Assembly: GCA_030639305.1 (NCBI GenBank)
Contig: DAOWCY010000003.1
Coordinates: 47,776 to 111,775 of the forward strand
Length of the DNA stretch: 64,000 nucleotides
Origin: JAGLQA01 sp023135565
GTDB taxonomy: Bacteria; Acidobacteriota; Aminicenantia; UBA2199
Reading direction: 5' to 3'
Within the stretch, counting starts at the first letter, position 1. Each line of letters begins with the position of its first letter. Below the pieces are notes generated by a model, which ran no database searches, was not told where the DNA came from, and was given only the letters and a program-made list of their open reading frames with translations. The translations under genes and the position numbers were made by a program. Positions 42,952 through 51,126 of the stretch are shown here, piece after piece.

Positions 42952-43773
42952 CTAATCTTTTATAAAAAATCTCATCTCCAATTTTGTGCCTTTGCCGACT
43001 TCGGAAGTGACGTTGATTTCGTCGCTGTTTTTTTTCATGTTGGGCAGCCCCATGCCGGCGCCGAATCCCATGGCCCGCTGCTCTTCCGTGGCTGTAGAAA
43101 AACCCGGCACCATAGCTTCCTGGATATCCGGGATGCCTTTGCCTTTATCATTAATGACCACCCTGATTTCGCTGTCGCTGGCAGTCAAAGTGACGGTGGC
43201 TTTTTCAGCGTGCATGACCACATTCATCTCGCCTTCGTAGGTGGAAATGGCCACGCGCCTGATCAACTGCATGTTATAACCGATCTCTTTTAATATGGTC
43301 TTGATGCCTGTGGAAACCAACCCGGCGCTGGCGAAGTCCTTGCCGTCCACGAAGAATTCGTGGCTGGTGATATTTTTTTCTTTGCCCCGCATCATGATGC
43401 CGTTGGTGGGACGCAGATGGCCATCGGCCCGGGCTATTTTTATACAGGCGTCGAACATATCCGCTTTGGTGGTGAGAACCACGATCCCTTTTTCTTCGGC
43501 AAATTTGCGAATATCGGGGCCGGGCTTTTTGCCCCGCAAAAAAACGATGGCTTTGAGATCGGCCATATGAGACGATATCACCGCCTGCACCGTGTTTAGC
43601 CCGGTCAACAGGCAGGCGCCTTCCCTACCGTAGGCCAACACATCGCTCATCAAATCGGAAGCGTATATACCTGAAACTTTGGATTTAAGCCTGTCACGGC
43701 AGACTAAAACATCAGCTTTGAGCGCTTCCTTAATTTGCCCGATTTCGAGGTTAAATCCTTCACTATCTTGCAT
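42952..43773 (-). CDS. DRTGG-domain protein with HATPase (anti-sigma-type) domain
   Basis: A 273-aa protein. The N-terminal DRTGG domain spans about 1-120 (YASDLMSDVLAYGREGACLL, VVLTTKADMFDACIKIA). The HATPase domain follows (about 135-273) with VINDKGKGIPDI (G1) and MGFGAGMGLPNMKKNSD (G2), of the RsbW/SpoIIAB-like class without a dimerising His. These DRTGG-HATPase proteins are conserved next to [FeFe]-hydrogenase and NuoE genes of anaerobes. Serine kinase or nucleotide-dependent regulation of the redox proteins is expected. It lies between a DRTGG-only gene and the hydrogenase-like gene on the minus strand. Confidence 0.85.
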   Translation of the reverse strand: MQDSEGFNLEIGQIKEALKADVLVCRDRLKSKVSGIYASDLMSDVLAYGREGACLLTGLNTVQAVISSHMADLKAIVFLRGKKPGPDIRKFAEEKGIVVLTTKADMFDACIKIARADGHLRPTNGIMMRGKEKNITSHEFFVDGKDFASAGLVSTGIKTILKEIGYNMQLIRRVAISTYEGEMNVVMHAEKATVTLTASDSEIRVVINDKGKGIPDIQEAMVPGFSTATEEQRAMGFGAGMGLPNMKKNSDEINVTSEVGKGTKLEMRFFIKD

Positions 43774-43818
43774 ATGCGGACTTCTCCACTTCTTTATTTT
43801 TTATGATACCGGCTCGGC

Positions 43819-44160
43819 CTAACCCTGCTGCGGGCTTAAACCGAGAGCCGCCAATTTGCCGGCCAGTTGGAAAGTAGAGTCGCCGGAAGACAATATGATC
43901 ACATGGTAGCGGTTGGCCAGGTCGATGGTTTTCTGGGGCACCGGTTTCTCCTGGGGGACAAGAACGGCTGCGGCGTCCACTAAATTAGCGGCAGAAACGA
44001 TATTCGTATGTGTCTGCACCGTAACCCACAGGTCCCCGGCCCGGGCGCCGGTCATGGTATCCGAAAGCATATCTGAGATAAATACGCCTTCTACTTCTCT
44101 TTCTTCCACATCGGTTAAGGGTTTCAGGTTCATTTTTTCGATAATTTCCTGGAGTTTCAT
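43819..44160 (-). CDS. DRTGG-domain protein
   Basis: A 113-aa stand-alone DRTGG domain (EREVEGVFISDMLSDTMTGA, then VTVQTHTNIVSAA). GAGGAGG lies upstream of ATG 44160. The paralogous domain is fused to the HATPase encoded 45 bp downstream, so the two DRTGG domains may hetero-oligomerise. Known DRTGG domains are ligand-binding modules with unclear chemistry. The same pair flanks hydrogenase-like proteins in many Clostridia and Thermotogae; here the partner is the Fe-S protein at 41694. Confidence 0.85.
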   Translation of the reverse strand: MKLQEIIEKMNLKPLTDVEEREVEGVFISDMLSDTMTGARAGDLWVTVQTHTNIVSAANLVDAAAVLVPQEKPVPQKTIDLANRYHVIILSSGDSTFQLAGKLAALGLSPQQG

Positions 44161-44205
44161 TTATTCCTCCTCGTGATTATAATGTTAATAGTGTTTTTTC
44201 AAGAC

Positions 44206-44306
44206 TAAGCTTGAAAAAAAAGCCACCTGACGGTGGGAACTTGAAATAAAAAAAACATGTTTTTTTATACCGCACTGTAAGTGTTCATTACCGCCATGTA
44301 ATGGCA
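44206..44306 (-). repeat. Terminator-bearing repeat, copy B (inverted)
   Basis: The minus strand reads TGCCATTACATGGCGGTAAT ... ACATGTTTTTTT ... TTCCCACCGTCAGGTGGC and T8. CCACC-gtc-AGGTGG with a T-run is a good intrinsic terminator for the 44348-44890 gene. ATACCGCACTGTAAG inside it recurs at 44947-44961. Confidence 0.75.
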
Positions 44307-44347
44307 TATGACCGCCATATATCGGCACAATTTTTTTCATAGGTAAT

Positions 44348-44890
44348 CTATTTCTCTCCAGGGGGGGTTAAGGAGAGCATGTCCACATCCTTAATCACCT
44401 CTGCGTAGCAGGTGGCCAGGTTCTTCACCATTTCATGAGAAACGAACTTGATCCTGGACCTACCGCTTTTCCGGCGGCTGTTGAAATATTCTTCCAGAAT
44501 GGTGATTTTTTCCGGGGTGAGCTGCTCTCTCTCTTGCATAGGCAGGAAACCGAAAGCTACGTATACGTAGGTCCGTTCCGCTTCCAACTTTTTCCTGACG
44601 ACGTCTGCTTCACATTTTTCGTCGCACCCGGTGCACATCATCAATCCCATCAATTGGGAGAAATCTTCTACTATGCCGCATGTCTTGCATTTGAGATCGA
44701 AACGAAAGGACTGGGCAGTTTCCATTACGTTCCAGAAATGTTCTCCTTCACGATATTCGTCCAACGACGGTTTAAGCTCGGCCGTAAAATAGTTGGCAAC
44801 TTTATCGCAGTGGAAACATTTTTCCGTTATAATATGGCCGTATGAAACGTTTACCATTTCCCACCGGTGTGGGCAATTTTCTTCATTCAT
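44348..44890 (-). CDS. Zinc-ribbon protein of the hydrogenase-satellite set
   Basis: 180 aa from ATG 44890, preceded by GGAGG 6 nt away; an in-frame ATG 42 nt upstream would also be possible. It has Cys/His pairs (NCPHRWEMV, TEKCFHCDKV, LKCKTCGIVED, MMCTGCDEKCEADV) predicting two or more zinc ribbons. A helical C-terminus follows (QEREQLTPEKITILEEYFNS). The function is unknown, but proteins of this pattern sit beside DRTGG and hydrogenase-like genes. It is followed by a strong terminator, yet the downstream DRTGG gene shares the strand, so some read-through or a second promoter is needed. Confidence 0.75.
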   Translation of the reverse strand: MNEENCPHRWEMVNVSYGHIITEKCFHCDKVANYFTAELKPSLDEYREGEHFWNVMETAQSFRFDLKCKTCGIVEDFSQLMGLMMCTGCDEKCEADVVRKKLEAERTYVYVAFGFLPMQEREQLTPEKITILEEYFNSRRKSGRSRIKFVSHEMVKNLATCYAEVIKDVDMLSLTPPGEK

Positions 44891-44965
44891 ATATTCCTCC
44901 GGCTTCAAAGAGCAATATTTACCTATTTTCAATATCTTGCTTGAAAATACCGCACTGTAAGTTTT

Positions 44966-44994
44966 ATTATAATTAAAAAAACACTCAATTGCAA
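44966..44994 (-). promoter_or_regulatory. Sigma70 promoter for the zinc-ribbon gene
   Basis: On the minus strand TTGCAA (44994-44989), a 17-nt spacer, TATAAT (44971-44966). ATG 44890 lies about 70 nt downstream. Confidence 0.75.
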
Positions 44995-45089
44995 GCTTAG
45001 TGTCGATAAATTCGATTTTTTTTTGAATTCCGACTCACAGTACTTTTATAATTGTAATTTTAGCAGCAAATTTTGCGATCGTATGTAAC

Positions 45090-46211
45090 TTAATTCCGGG
45101 TGATTCGTTTATAACACAGCGGCTGGCAGTTGTTGAATACTTTTTTTACCATTCGTAAATGCTCTCCAACAGAAGGCTGGGTTATGATTTCGCCGCTGCC
45201 CCGGTTAAACATCACCTGGATAGTCCCGGCACACATGGAGCCCCGCTCACTACCCAACATCATGTATTTTCGTTTTTCATCCTTCAGGTTTTTAAGGTAA
45301 TAATCGACTATCTTTTGTTTCATTTGCGCCGGGGAACTGCAGCAGCGACTGCTCACCCTGGTACAAAAAACATGGGGTTTGCTTTCGTGGTCTACGATGG
45401 CTTCGATTACTTCGGGCAGGGGATGCCCGTGTTTATCGCCGACAGAGACCAGGGCAAACCGGGGCTGGACGCGATCCAATATTTTTTTCATGTCCCGGCC
45501 CGATCCCGCGGGATTGCTGCCCGCGGATATACTGCCGCCGTGGTGGGGTACTTTGAATACATCGGAGGATAGGTCTTCCCGGTCGCTTACTTCTTGCCAA
45601 CCTTCATAAGGCAAATCCCCGGTGTAGAGTATTTTTTTCCCGGCAAAGACAAGATAAAGCAGTACGGAGCCCAGGTTGAAATCATTTTTCCTGACAGCAT
45701 GGCCTTCCTGGAACAAATCGGGATATATGACATGGCCCTCGATGCCCAGGGCTTCCAGTTCACCGGAAAATAATTGCGATGAACTGCTTTCGGCTGTAAT
45801 GAGTTCAAATTTTAGGTCGTGTTCTTTTTTCAGATCAGCAAGATCATCCAATCGTTCGGCCATACCGGCGAGTTTCGTTCTTTCAAAAGAATGACTGTTA
45901 ATGAAAATATAACCGGGTTTAAAAGCCGGCCTGCCCGATTGCACAGGGGGCTCGCAGCACTGCCGTATGACTTCGTTGAGTCCCTGCATGTGGTCCAGGT
46001 GGAAATGAGAGATGAGTATCAAGGGCAGGTGTTTGATTTTTAATTTGTCATGCAGCAATTGGCCGATTACATCGCTGTCCCCGGGGTCGATGACAATAGC
46101 CGCTTCCCGGTCGGGGATGTGTACTACATGAGAATCTCCCTGGCCTACATTAAGAGTGTAAAAATGAACCCGGTCTCCACTGGGGGCGGGCGTTTCCTTT
46201 ATGCCGTTCAC
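45090..46211 (-). CDS. ComEC-type metallo-beta-lactamase fold hydrolase
   Basis: 373 aa from GTG 46211, which overlaps the STAND gene stop (GTGA) and follows AAAGGAAGG; ATG 46229 is an alternative. The N-terminal HFYTLNVGQGDSHVVHIP is typical of ComEC/Rec2-like MBL domains. Metal ligands are ISHFHLDHMQG, YTGDLPYEGW and FKVPHHGGS. The last 90 residues (SSRCCSSPAQMKQKIVDYYL and on) are an extra, Cys-containing tail. There are no membrane segments, so it is a cytosolic stand-alone hydrolase, possibly a nuclease or phosphodiesterase. Strict coupling to a STAND NTPase suggests that it is the effector or regulator of that protein; this is inference. Confidence 0.82.
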   Translation of the reverse strand: MNGIKETPAPSGDRVHFYTLNVGQGDSHVVHIPDREAAIVIDPGDSDVIGQLLHDKLKIKHLPLILISHFHLDHMQGLNEVIRQCCEPPVQSGRPAFKPGYIFINSHSFERTKLAGMAERLDDLADLKKEHDLKFELITAESSSSQLFSGELEALGIEGHVIYPDLFQEGHAVRKNDFNLGSVLLYLVFAGKKILYTGDLPYEGWQEVSDREDLSSDVFKVPHHGGSISAGSNPAGSGRDMKKILDRVQPRFALVSVGDKHGHPLPEVIEAIVDHESKPHVFCTRVSSRCCSSPAQMKQKIVDYYLKNLKDEKRKYMMLGSERGSMCAGTIQVMFNRGSGEIITQPSVGEHLRMVKKVFNNCQPLCYKRITRN

Positions 46212-49200
46212 GAGCCTTCCTTTTGCCATAAGGCCGCGGTGCGGTCGTATACTTCCCTGCCGAATAAAGAAACGAATGACCGTTCGAAAGAGGGTTCCCG
46301 GTATTCTAAAGCTTCTATGTCATACAGGCGATCCGGTTCTTTTTTGTCGATTTTAGCAAAAAAACGCCGGCCTATGTGCGCTTCCGCGGGGAATTCGGCA
46401 GCGGGCATTTCCAGGAGGCGGTCCGCCGCGCCCGAGTGTTCCACGTTCACGGACAGGGTATCCTCTTTTATGTCTACGATTTTGCCTGATACGTACAGGG
46501 GTGCCGGGGGGATGGGGGGTTCTAACCCGGCAGTGTAAGAGTATAGGCGGTTCATCAAACTCACCGGGGTTTCCAGGGCCGCGGCGAATTCGTCCAGTTC
46601 TTTTAGGGCGCCCGTGTCCTGCTGCACGATGCGGGAAAGAATGCGGCACAGTGTGTCTACCATGTGCAGCAATTTGCCCAGGGCGCGGTTTTCTTCTTCC
46701 CGGCTGAATCCGGGAAAGGTGAAATGCGCGGGCATTTCACCGTAGGTAGTGCTGAAACGGTCGATGTACCGTGCGGCTGCCGCCGGGGTAAGGGGTTCCG
46801 CGCCGGTGGGTAGGGAACCGGCTTGTGCTGTTTTTTCTTCTGCCGATGCGTTTTGCTGCTCCAACTGCTGCAAGAAGGCAAGGAGTTTTTCTTTCCCCGG
46901 CGGGGTGAACAGGTCGATTTTGCTTTTGGTCATAAAAACCTGCCACAGGTCGTGCTGCCCGGGGAGCTTTTTTATATAACCTTTCGCTATTTCAGCGGCG
47001 ATGTTGTGCCAGCCGAAGGCTGCGAAGGATTGACACAGGAAAGCGATGTTTACCGGGTTTTGGGGATTTTGCACCGCCAGTTCGTCGAAATAGGCGATAC
47101 GTGCCAGGTTTTTTTGAGCGGGGGTAAACCACTGCTCCCGGTAGGAGAGGTCGAGGCTTTCGGCTGCGCTTTCGGGAGCCGGGTCCGATGCGGTTTCGCT
47201 TTGGGGGTCTGCCGCGGCTGGAGGGGAGGGTTTGCCGGCAGCTTTGTTTATCAAGTCATAGAGGTCTTTGACGCGGTAATAGAGGGCCTCGTTTTCCCGT
47301 TTTAGGGCTGGGATAAAGCCCAGGTCCGCGACAGCGGTCAGGTCGCTGTGAAAGTAGTAGAGGGAGTAGAGCATGGTAAAGGCCGCCCATTGGCGGAATC
47401 CTGCTGCACCGGGCCAGGTAGGAATTTCGCCGTTGTAATCGAGCAGCCATTTTTTTTCCGCGCCGGTAAAAGAGAAGGGGGGCGGGGTAGGAATCTCTGC
47501 CGGTTTTACAACCTGTCCGGGGGCCGGAACCTGGAGTTGTACGGTAATTTCTTTTTTTTCTTCGGCTGCTTCGGTTTCGGTTATTTCGAGTTGTTTTGCT
47601 TTTTCCAGCAGTTGCTGTGAGCCTGTTTCCCGGGCCCATTGCCGGAGGGCTTTGGCATAGGAGTTTCTTACGATTACATTAGCGGGTTCCAGGGAGAGGG
47701 CTTTTTCAAACAGTTTTTCGGCCCTGTCTTTTTCGCCCCAATCTACCAGTGCATTGGCATAGGAGTTTATTACCTGGATATTTTCCGGTTGAATTTCGAG
47801 GGCTTTTTCGAACAGTTTTTTCGCCCTGTCTTTTTCGCCCCACTGCACCAGTGCAATGGCATAGGAGTTTATTACCTGGATATTTTCCGGTTGAATTTCG
47901 AGGGCTTTTTCGAACAGTTTTTCGGGCCTGTCTCTTTCGCCCCACAACACCAGTGCATTGGCATAGGAGTTTATTACCTGGATATTTTCCGGTTGAATTT
48001 CGAGGGCTTTTTCAAACAGGTTTTCCGCCCTGTCTCGTTCATTCCACTGGGTCAGTGCATTGGCATAGGAGTTTATTACCTGGATATTTTCCGGTTGTAT
48101 TTCGAGAGCTTTTTCAAACAGTTTTTCGGCCCTGTCTTTTTCGCCCCACTGGGCGAGTGCATTGGCATAGGAGTTATACGTGGGTATATTTTGGTCATCG
48201 ATGGCTAAGGATTTCTCAAACAGTTCTTCGGGCCTGTCTCGTTCACTCCACAACACCAGTGCATTGGCATAGGCGTTATACGTAGGTATATTTCTGCCAT
48301 CGATGGCTAAGGATTTTTCAAACAGTTTTTCGGGCCTGTCTTTTTCGCCCCACTTTACCAACGCTTCGGCATAACTGTTCAACACTCGCACGTCCCCGGG
48401 AGAACTTTCCAGGTAGGTGTCATAGAAAAAATCAGCCGAATATCGCAATCCCATCCGCTCGAATAAACGGGCGGCTAAGGATAGGTTGAACCGCTTATTC
48501 TCCTTGTTCCCGATGATACGGTTTACAATATTCCCGGCCTGTTTCTCATGCCTCTCCCAACGCAGGTAAAATTCGGCCTGGGCGTTCAAGCTAATAAGGT
48601 TGCCTTTGTTCTTGTCGGTTTCCATTTGCCGGGCATTCTTAAATTGCGCATCCGCTTCGTGGTAATCACCGGGCCGCTTATATAAGAATTTAGCGAAGCT
48701 GACATATTTGCTCTCGTGTTTTTTTACGGCAATGGACTTTTCGTAATATCCCCGGGTTTCCTCCTCGCGGGAGTTGGGGTAACGGATATCCAGGGCCTGG
48801 GCAAGAAAAAAATAACCGTCCCCTATCTCTTTACTCAGTTCGATACTCTTGCGGCACAAACTCCCGGCCCGGGTCGCCAATTCCTGTTTATGCCGGGGAT
48901 CCCCGGTTTTTTTGGCTTCCCGTACCAGGGCCTTCGCCCGGGAGACCAAACTCGAAGGCATCAACAGCGGCGCCTCTCCCCAGGCTTGCCAGGCCATATC
49001 ACCGGCCCATTCACACAGGTTGTTGGCGATTTCGCATATGCCTATGCTGTGGGCTTCACCGGGACTATACTCATACCTGCGGCGCAGCTCTTTTACCTGC
49101 CGGGTGAAAATTATTCCGGCCTTTATCTTTTCCGCATGCTTTATATTGTAGCCGCGGCCGTATCGATATACCGGCTCATAGGTTTCTTCTTTGCCCGGGG

Positions 49201-50920
49201 CAGCGAAAATCAAACCCTCTTTTTCCAGTTCCACCAGGGTTTCCGCCATGCCCGGGCCGGAACACAATACAGTGCGGGGCACGGGCCGTCCGGCCCACTC
49301 CAAAGCCTTTAACACAGCCTGCTTGTCCAGCGGCATCTTTTTAAATAATTCGCTTAATACAAATTCTTCCTTTTCCCAGGGCGGCAAATTTTCCAATGTT
49401 TCGATTTGCGGTTCGATTTCGGTTGCATCTCTCGCTTGCTTGACCCACAGGGCCAGGAAACGCAGCAGTCGCAGGTTGATACCGGCCGCCGCAAGAATAC
49501 GCTTCAACATTTCCGGTGCTGGGGAGCTGCCCATGGATAAACCGCTCCAACCCTCGAACAAAAACTCGAATTTCTTCCGGGATAAAGGTCTTAACCGCAG
49601 TTCCCGGTCCTTTTTCGCAGCCGTGGAACGGAGGATTTTCGCCAACTTCTCAGCGGCGGCGGAGTCGCGATCCCCGGGGCTGCGCTCCGTGACCGCGATT
49701 AACCGCGATTTTTTCTCCGGGTACGCGGTCTGTTCCCGCAGCACCTGTTTTTTCTTGCTCTGCCGCGGCCCGCCGCTCACCTTCCCGGCTCCCCCGAACA
49801 ATTCGTCCACCTGGAGAGATTCCCCGGGACCGCGGCGAAACCACCGGGCCAGCATTTCCCGCAGTTCCTTTTTCGTTGATGTTTCAGCACCCCTCTGAAG
49901 CAGGTGTTTTAAACTGTCGAAGATCACCTGCACTTCCTGCTCTTGCAGGATATTACCGATTTCTTGCTCCAGCCGGGGAATATATTCTTTTAGATTCTCT
50001 TTTTCCAGTACGCGGGGCGATTTCACCAATCCCAGTTGGATACCCATACTCAACACCACTTCGGCACAAGTCACATGAGGCGTATCCACAGTTACCCACA
50101 CCGGCGGTTTACCGTTCCGCTCCCCTTTCTCAGCCAATGCCGCCAGCAGAGCGGTTTTGCCGACTCCCACTCCACCGCTCAACAAGACCAGGGGATAAAC
50201 GCGGCTGATTCTTTCAAGACGGGCCAGTTCTTTTTCCCGCCCGGCGAAATCTTCATCCCGGGGCCAGCGGGGCAGTTCACCGAATAACCGCGCCAAACGC
50301 TGTTTGTAATAATGCTTCCACTCCCTGCTGTCCAAATACTCTTCCCAGGTAAGGGAGATGTTTTCGATGCCGTGTTTTTTAGCGATGCCCCGTTCCAGGT
50401 GTTCAGCGTTAAAAACAAAAGACGCAAATTCGGGGTTGTTTTTTTTGCATCGGTTCAACAGTTCATCTAATGCTGCTGAATCGAATTCTTTGTCGATAGA
50501 AGCAATAAATAGATGCTGCGGTTTATAGGTATTGTAAGACACACCCGGTTCAGCCACGATTTGCTCCTGCCAACCGCTGAACGGCTGCGTGCCTGCCGCC
50601 GCTGTAAGAGGAATCATTTCGATTTCCGGCCCGCTGTGTTCTCCCGCTGCGGTATCTCGATAGAGCCTTTTTTGGGCTTCGCTTAGAATGCCGCAGTCGC
50701 CGTGGGTATAAATGCGCTTAAAAGGAAGCGCTGCCGTCATGTAATGAGTCAGTCCGGGTTTTAGGGGCCCGGCGGCACAGGCTTCTTTGAAAAAGGCCGG
50801 GGGTTCCTTTTGCAGCGAAAGAGGAGGATACCCGGCTTCCCCGAGCGTACGGGCGCCCACAAAAAGGGCATCCGGGACCGGTATCCCGGCTACTGACGGT
50901 ATCGTTCCTGTTTCGAGCAT
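46208..50920 (-). CDS. STAND NTPase with TPR array and possible SIR2-like N-terminus
   Basis: 1570 aa. Residues ~10-215 resemble a degenerate SIR2-like domain: ALFVGARTLGEAGYPP parallels the FVGAG-S-aG-P loop, LPFKRIYTHGDCGILSEA the TTNyD strand and ENISLTWEEYLDS the closing segment. The catalytic Asn is not evident. The NTPase has Walker A SGGVGVGKTALL near 247 and Walker B VQVIFDSLKHLL near 330, with a winged-helix region (to ~630). TPR-like helices follow, including eight 34-residue units around 850-1080. A Pro/Ala-rich linker and a helical plus small beta C-terminal domain (YVSGKIVDIKEDTLSVNVEH) end the chain. The only Shine-Dalgarno-like AGGGG is very close to the ATG. It is coupled to the MBL gene. 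Confidence 0.8.
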   Translation of the reverse strand: MLETGTIPSVAGIPVPDALFVGARTLGEAGYPPLSLQKEPPAFFKEACAAGPLKPGLTHYMTAALPFKRIYTHGDCGILSEAQKRLYRDTAAGEHSGPEIEMIPLTAAAGTQPFSGWQEQIVAEPGVSYNTYKPQHLFIASIDKEFDSAALDELLNRCKKNNPEFASFVFNAEHLERGIAKKHGIENISLTWEEYLDSREWKHYYKQRLARLFGELPRWPRDEDFAGREKELARLERISRVYPLVLLSGGVGVGKTALLAALAEKGERNGKPPVWVTVDTPHVTCAEVVLSMGIQLGLVKSPRVLEKENLKEYIPRLEQEIGNILQEQEVQVIFDSLKHLLQRGAETSTKKELREMLARWFRRGPGESLQVDELFGGAGKVSGGPRQSKKKQVLREQTAYPEKKSRLIAVTERSPGDRDSAAAEKLAKILRSTAAKKDRELRLRPLSRKKFEFLFEGWSGLSMGSSPAPEMLKRILAAAGINLRLLRFLALWVKQARDATEIEPQIETLENLPPWEKEEFVLSELFKKMPLDKQAVLKALEWAGRPVPRTVLCSGPGMAETLVELEKEGLIFAAPGKEETYEPVYRYGRGYNIKHAEKIKAGIIFTRQVKELRRRYEYSPGEAHSIGICEIANNLCEWAGDMAWQAWGEAPLLMPSSLVSRAKALVREAKKTGDPRHKQELATRAGSLCRKSIELSKEIGDGYFFLAQALDIRYPNSREEETRGYYEKSIAVKKHESKYVSFAKFLYKRPGDYHEADAQFKNARQMETDKNKGNLISLNAQAEFYLRWERHEKQAGNIVNRIIGNKENKRFNLSLAARLFERMGLRYSADFFYDTYLESSPGDVRVLNSYAEALVKWGEKDRPEKLFEKSLAIDGRNIPTYNAYANALVLWSERDRPEELFEKSLAIDDQNIPTYNSYANALAQWGEKDRAEKLFEKALEIQPENIQVINSYANALTQWNERDRAENLFEKALEIQPENIQVINSYANALVLWGERDRPEKLFEKALEIQPENIQVINSYAIALVQWGEKDRAKKLFEKALEIQPENIQVINSYANALVDWGEKDRAEKLFEKALSLEPANVIVRNSYAKALRQWARETGSQQLLEKAKQLEITETEAAEEKKEITVQLQVPAPGQVVKPAEIPTPPPFSFTGAEKKWLLDYNGEIPTWPGAAGFRQWAAFTMLYSLYYFHSDLTAVADLGFIPALKRENEALYYRVKDLYDLINKAAGKPSPPAAADPQSETASDPAPESAAESLDLSYREQWFTPAQKNLARIAYFDELAVQNPQNPVNIAFLCQSFAAFGWHNIAAEIAKGYIKKLPGQHDLWQVFMTKSKIDLFTPPGKEKLLAFLQQLEQQNASAEEKTAQAGSLPTGAEPLTPAAAARYIDRFSTTYGEMPAHFTFPGFSREEENRALGKLLHMVDTLCRILSRIVQQDTGALKELDEFAAALETPVSLMNRLYSYTAGLEPPIPPAPLYVSGKIVDIKEDTLSVNVEHSGAADRLLEMPAAEFPAEAHIGRRFFAKIDKKEPDRLYDIEALEYREPSFERSFVSLFGREVYDRTAALWQKEGS
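47690..48370 (-). repeat. 102-bp tandem repeats encoding TPRs
   Basis: Within the STAND gene, units such as INSYANALVQWGEKDRAEKL then FEKALEIQPENIQV recur every 34 residues. Four to five central units are nearly identical in DNA (period 102 bp), the outer ones diverged. This indicates recent expansion or gene conversion and could vary between strains. Confidence 0.9.
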
Positions 50921-50975
50921 GCCCCTATTTTACATCAAAAAAGTATTTTGTGCAAACCTCAAGTTATGTGAGAGG

Positions 50976-51126
50976 AAAATGGGATAGGCGATTATGATGC
51001 GAACTTTACCTGGAAACGAGTGAAATTAAATCATTTTTTGCCTCCGGCGGCCCCTGCCGGGGAGGCCAAACTTTTGTAAAAGTTTGATCAAAACTTTTGA
51101 TAATTTAAAAGCGAGAAGCGCTGCCC
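50976..51126. repeat. GATCATGATGCG element joined to composite repeat (copies 3 and 2)
   Basis: 50976-51032 reads GGGATAGGCGATTATGATGC, then GAACTTTACCTGGAAACGAG and TGAAATTAAA. 51037-51126 is the inverted composite repeat (TTGCCTCCGGCGG ... CAAACTTTTGTAAAAGTTTG ... AAAACTTTTG). The 3' end of the DUF2723 gene lies inside it. Confidence 0.85.

Noticed and set aside
47690..48370. Regular 102-bp direct repeats resembling an array such as CRISPR
   Set aside because: The repeats are an open reading frame of 34-residue TPRs with no spacer structure and no cas genes nearby.
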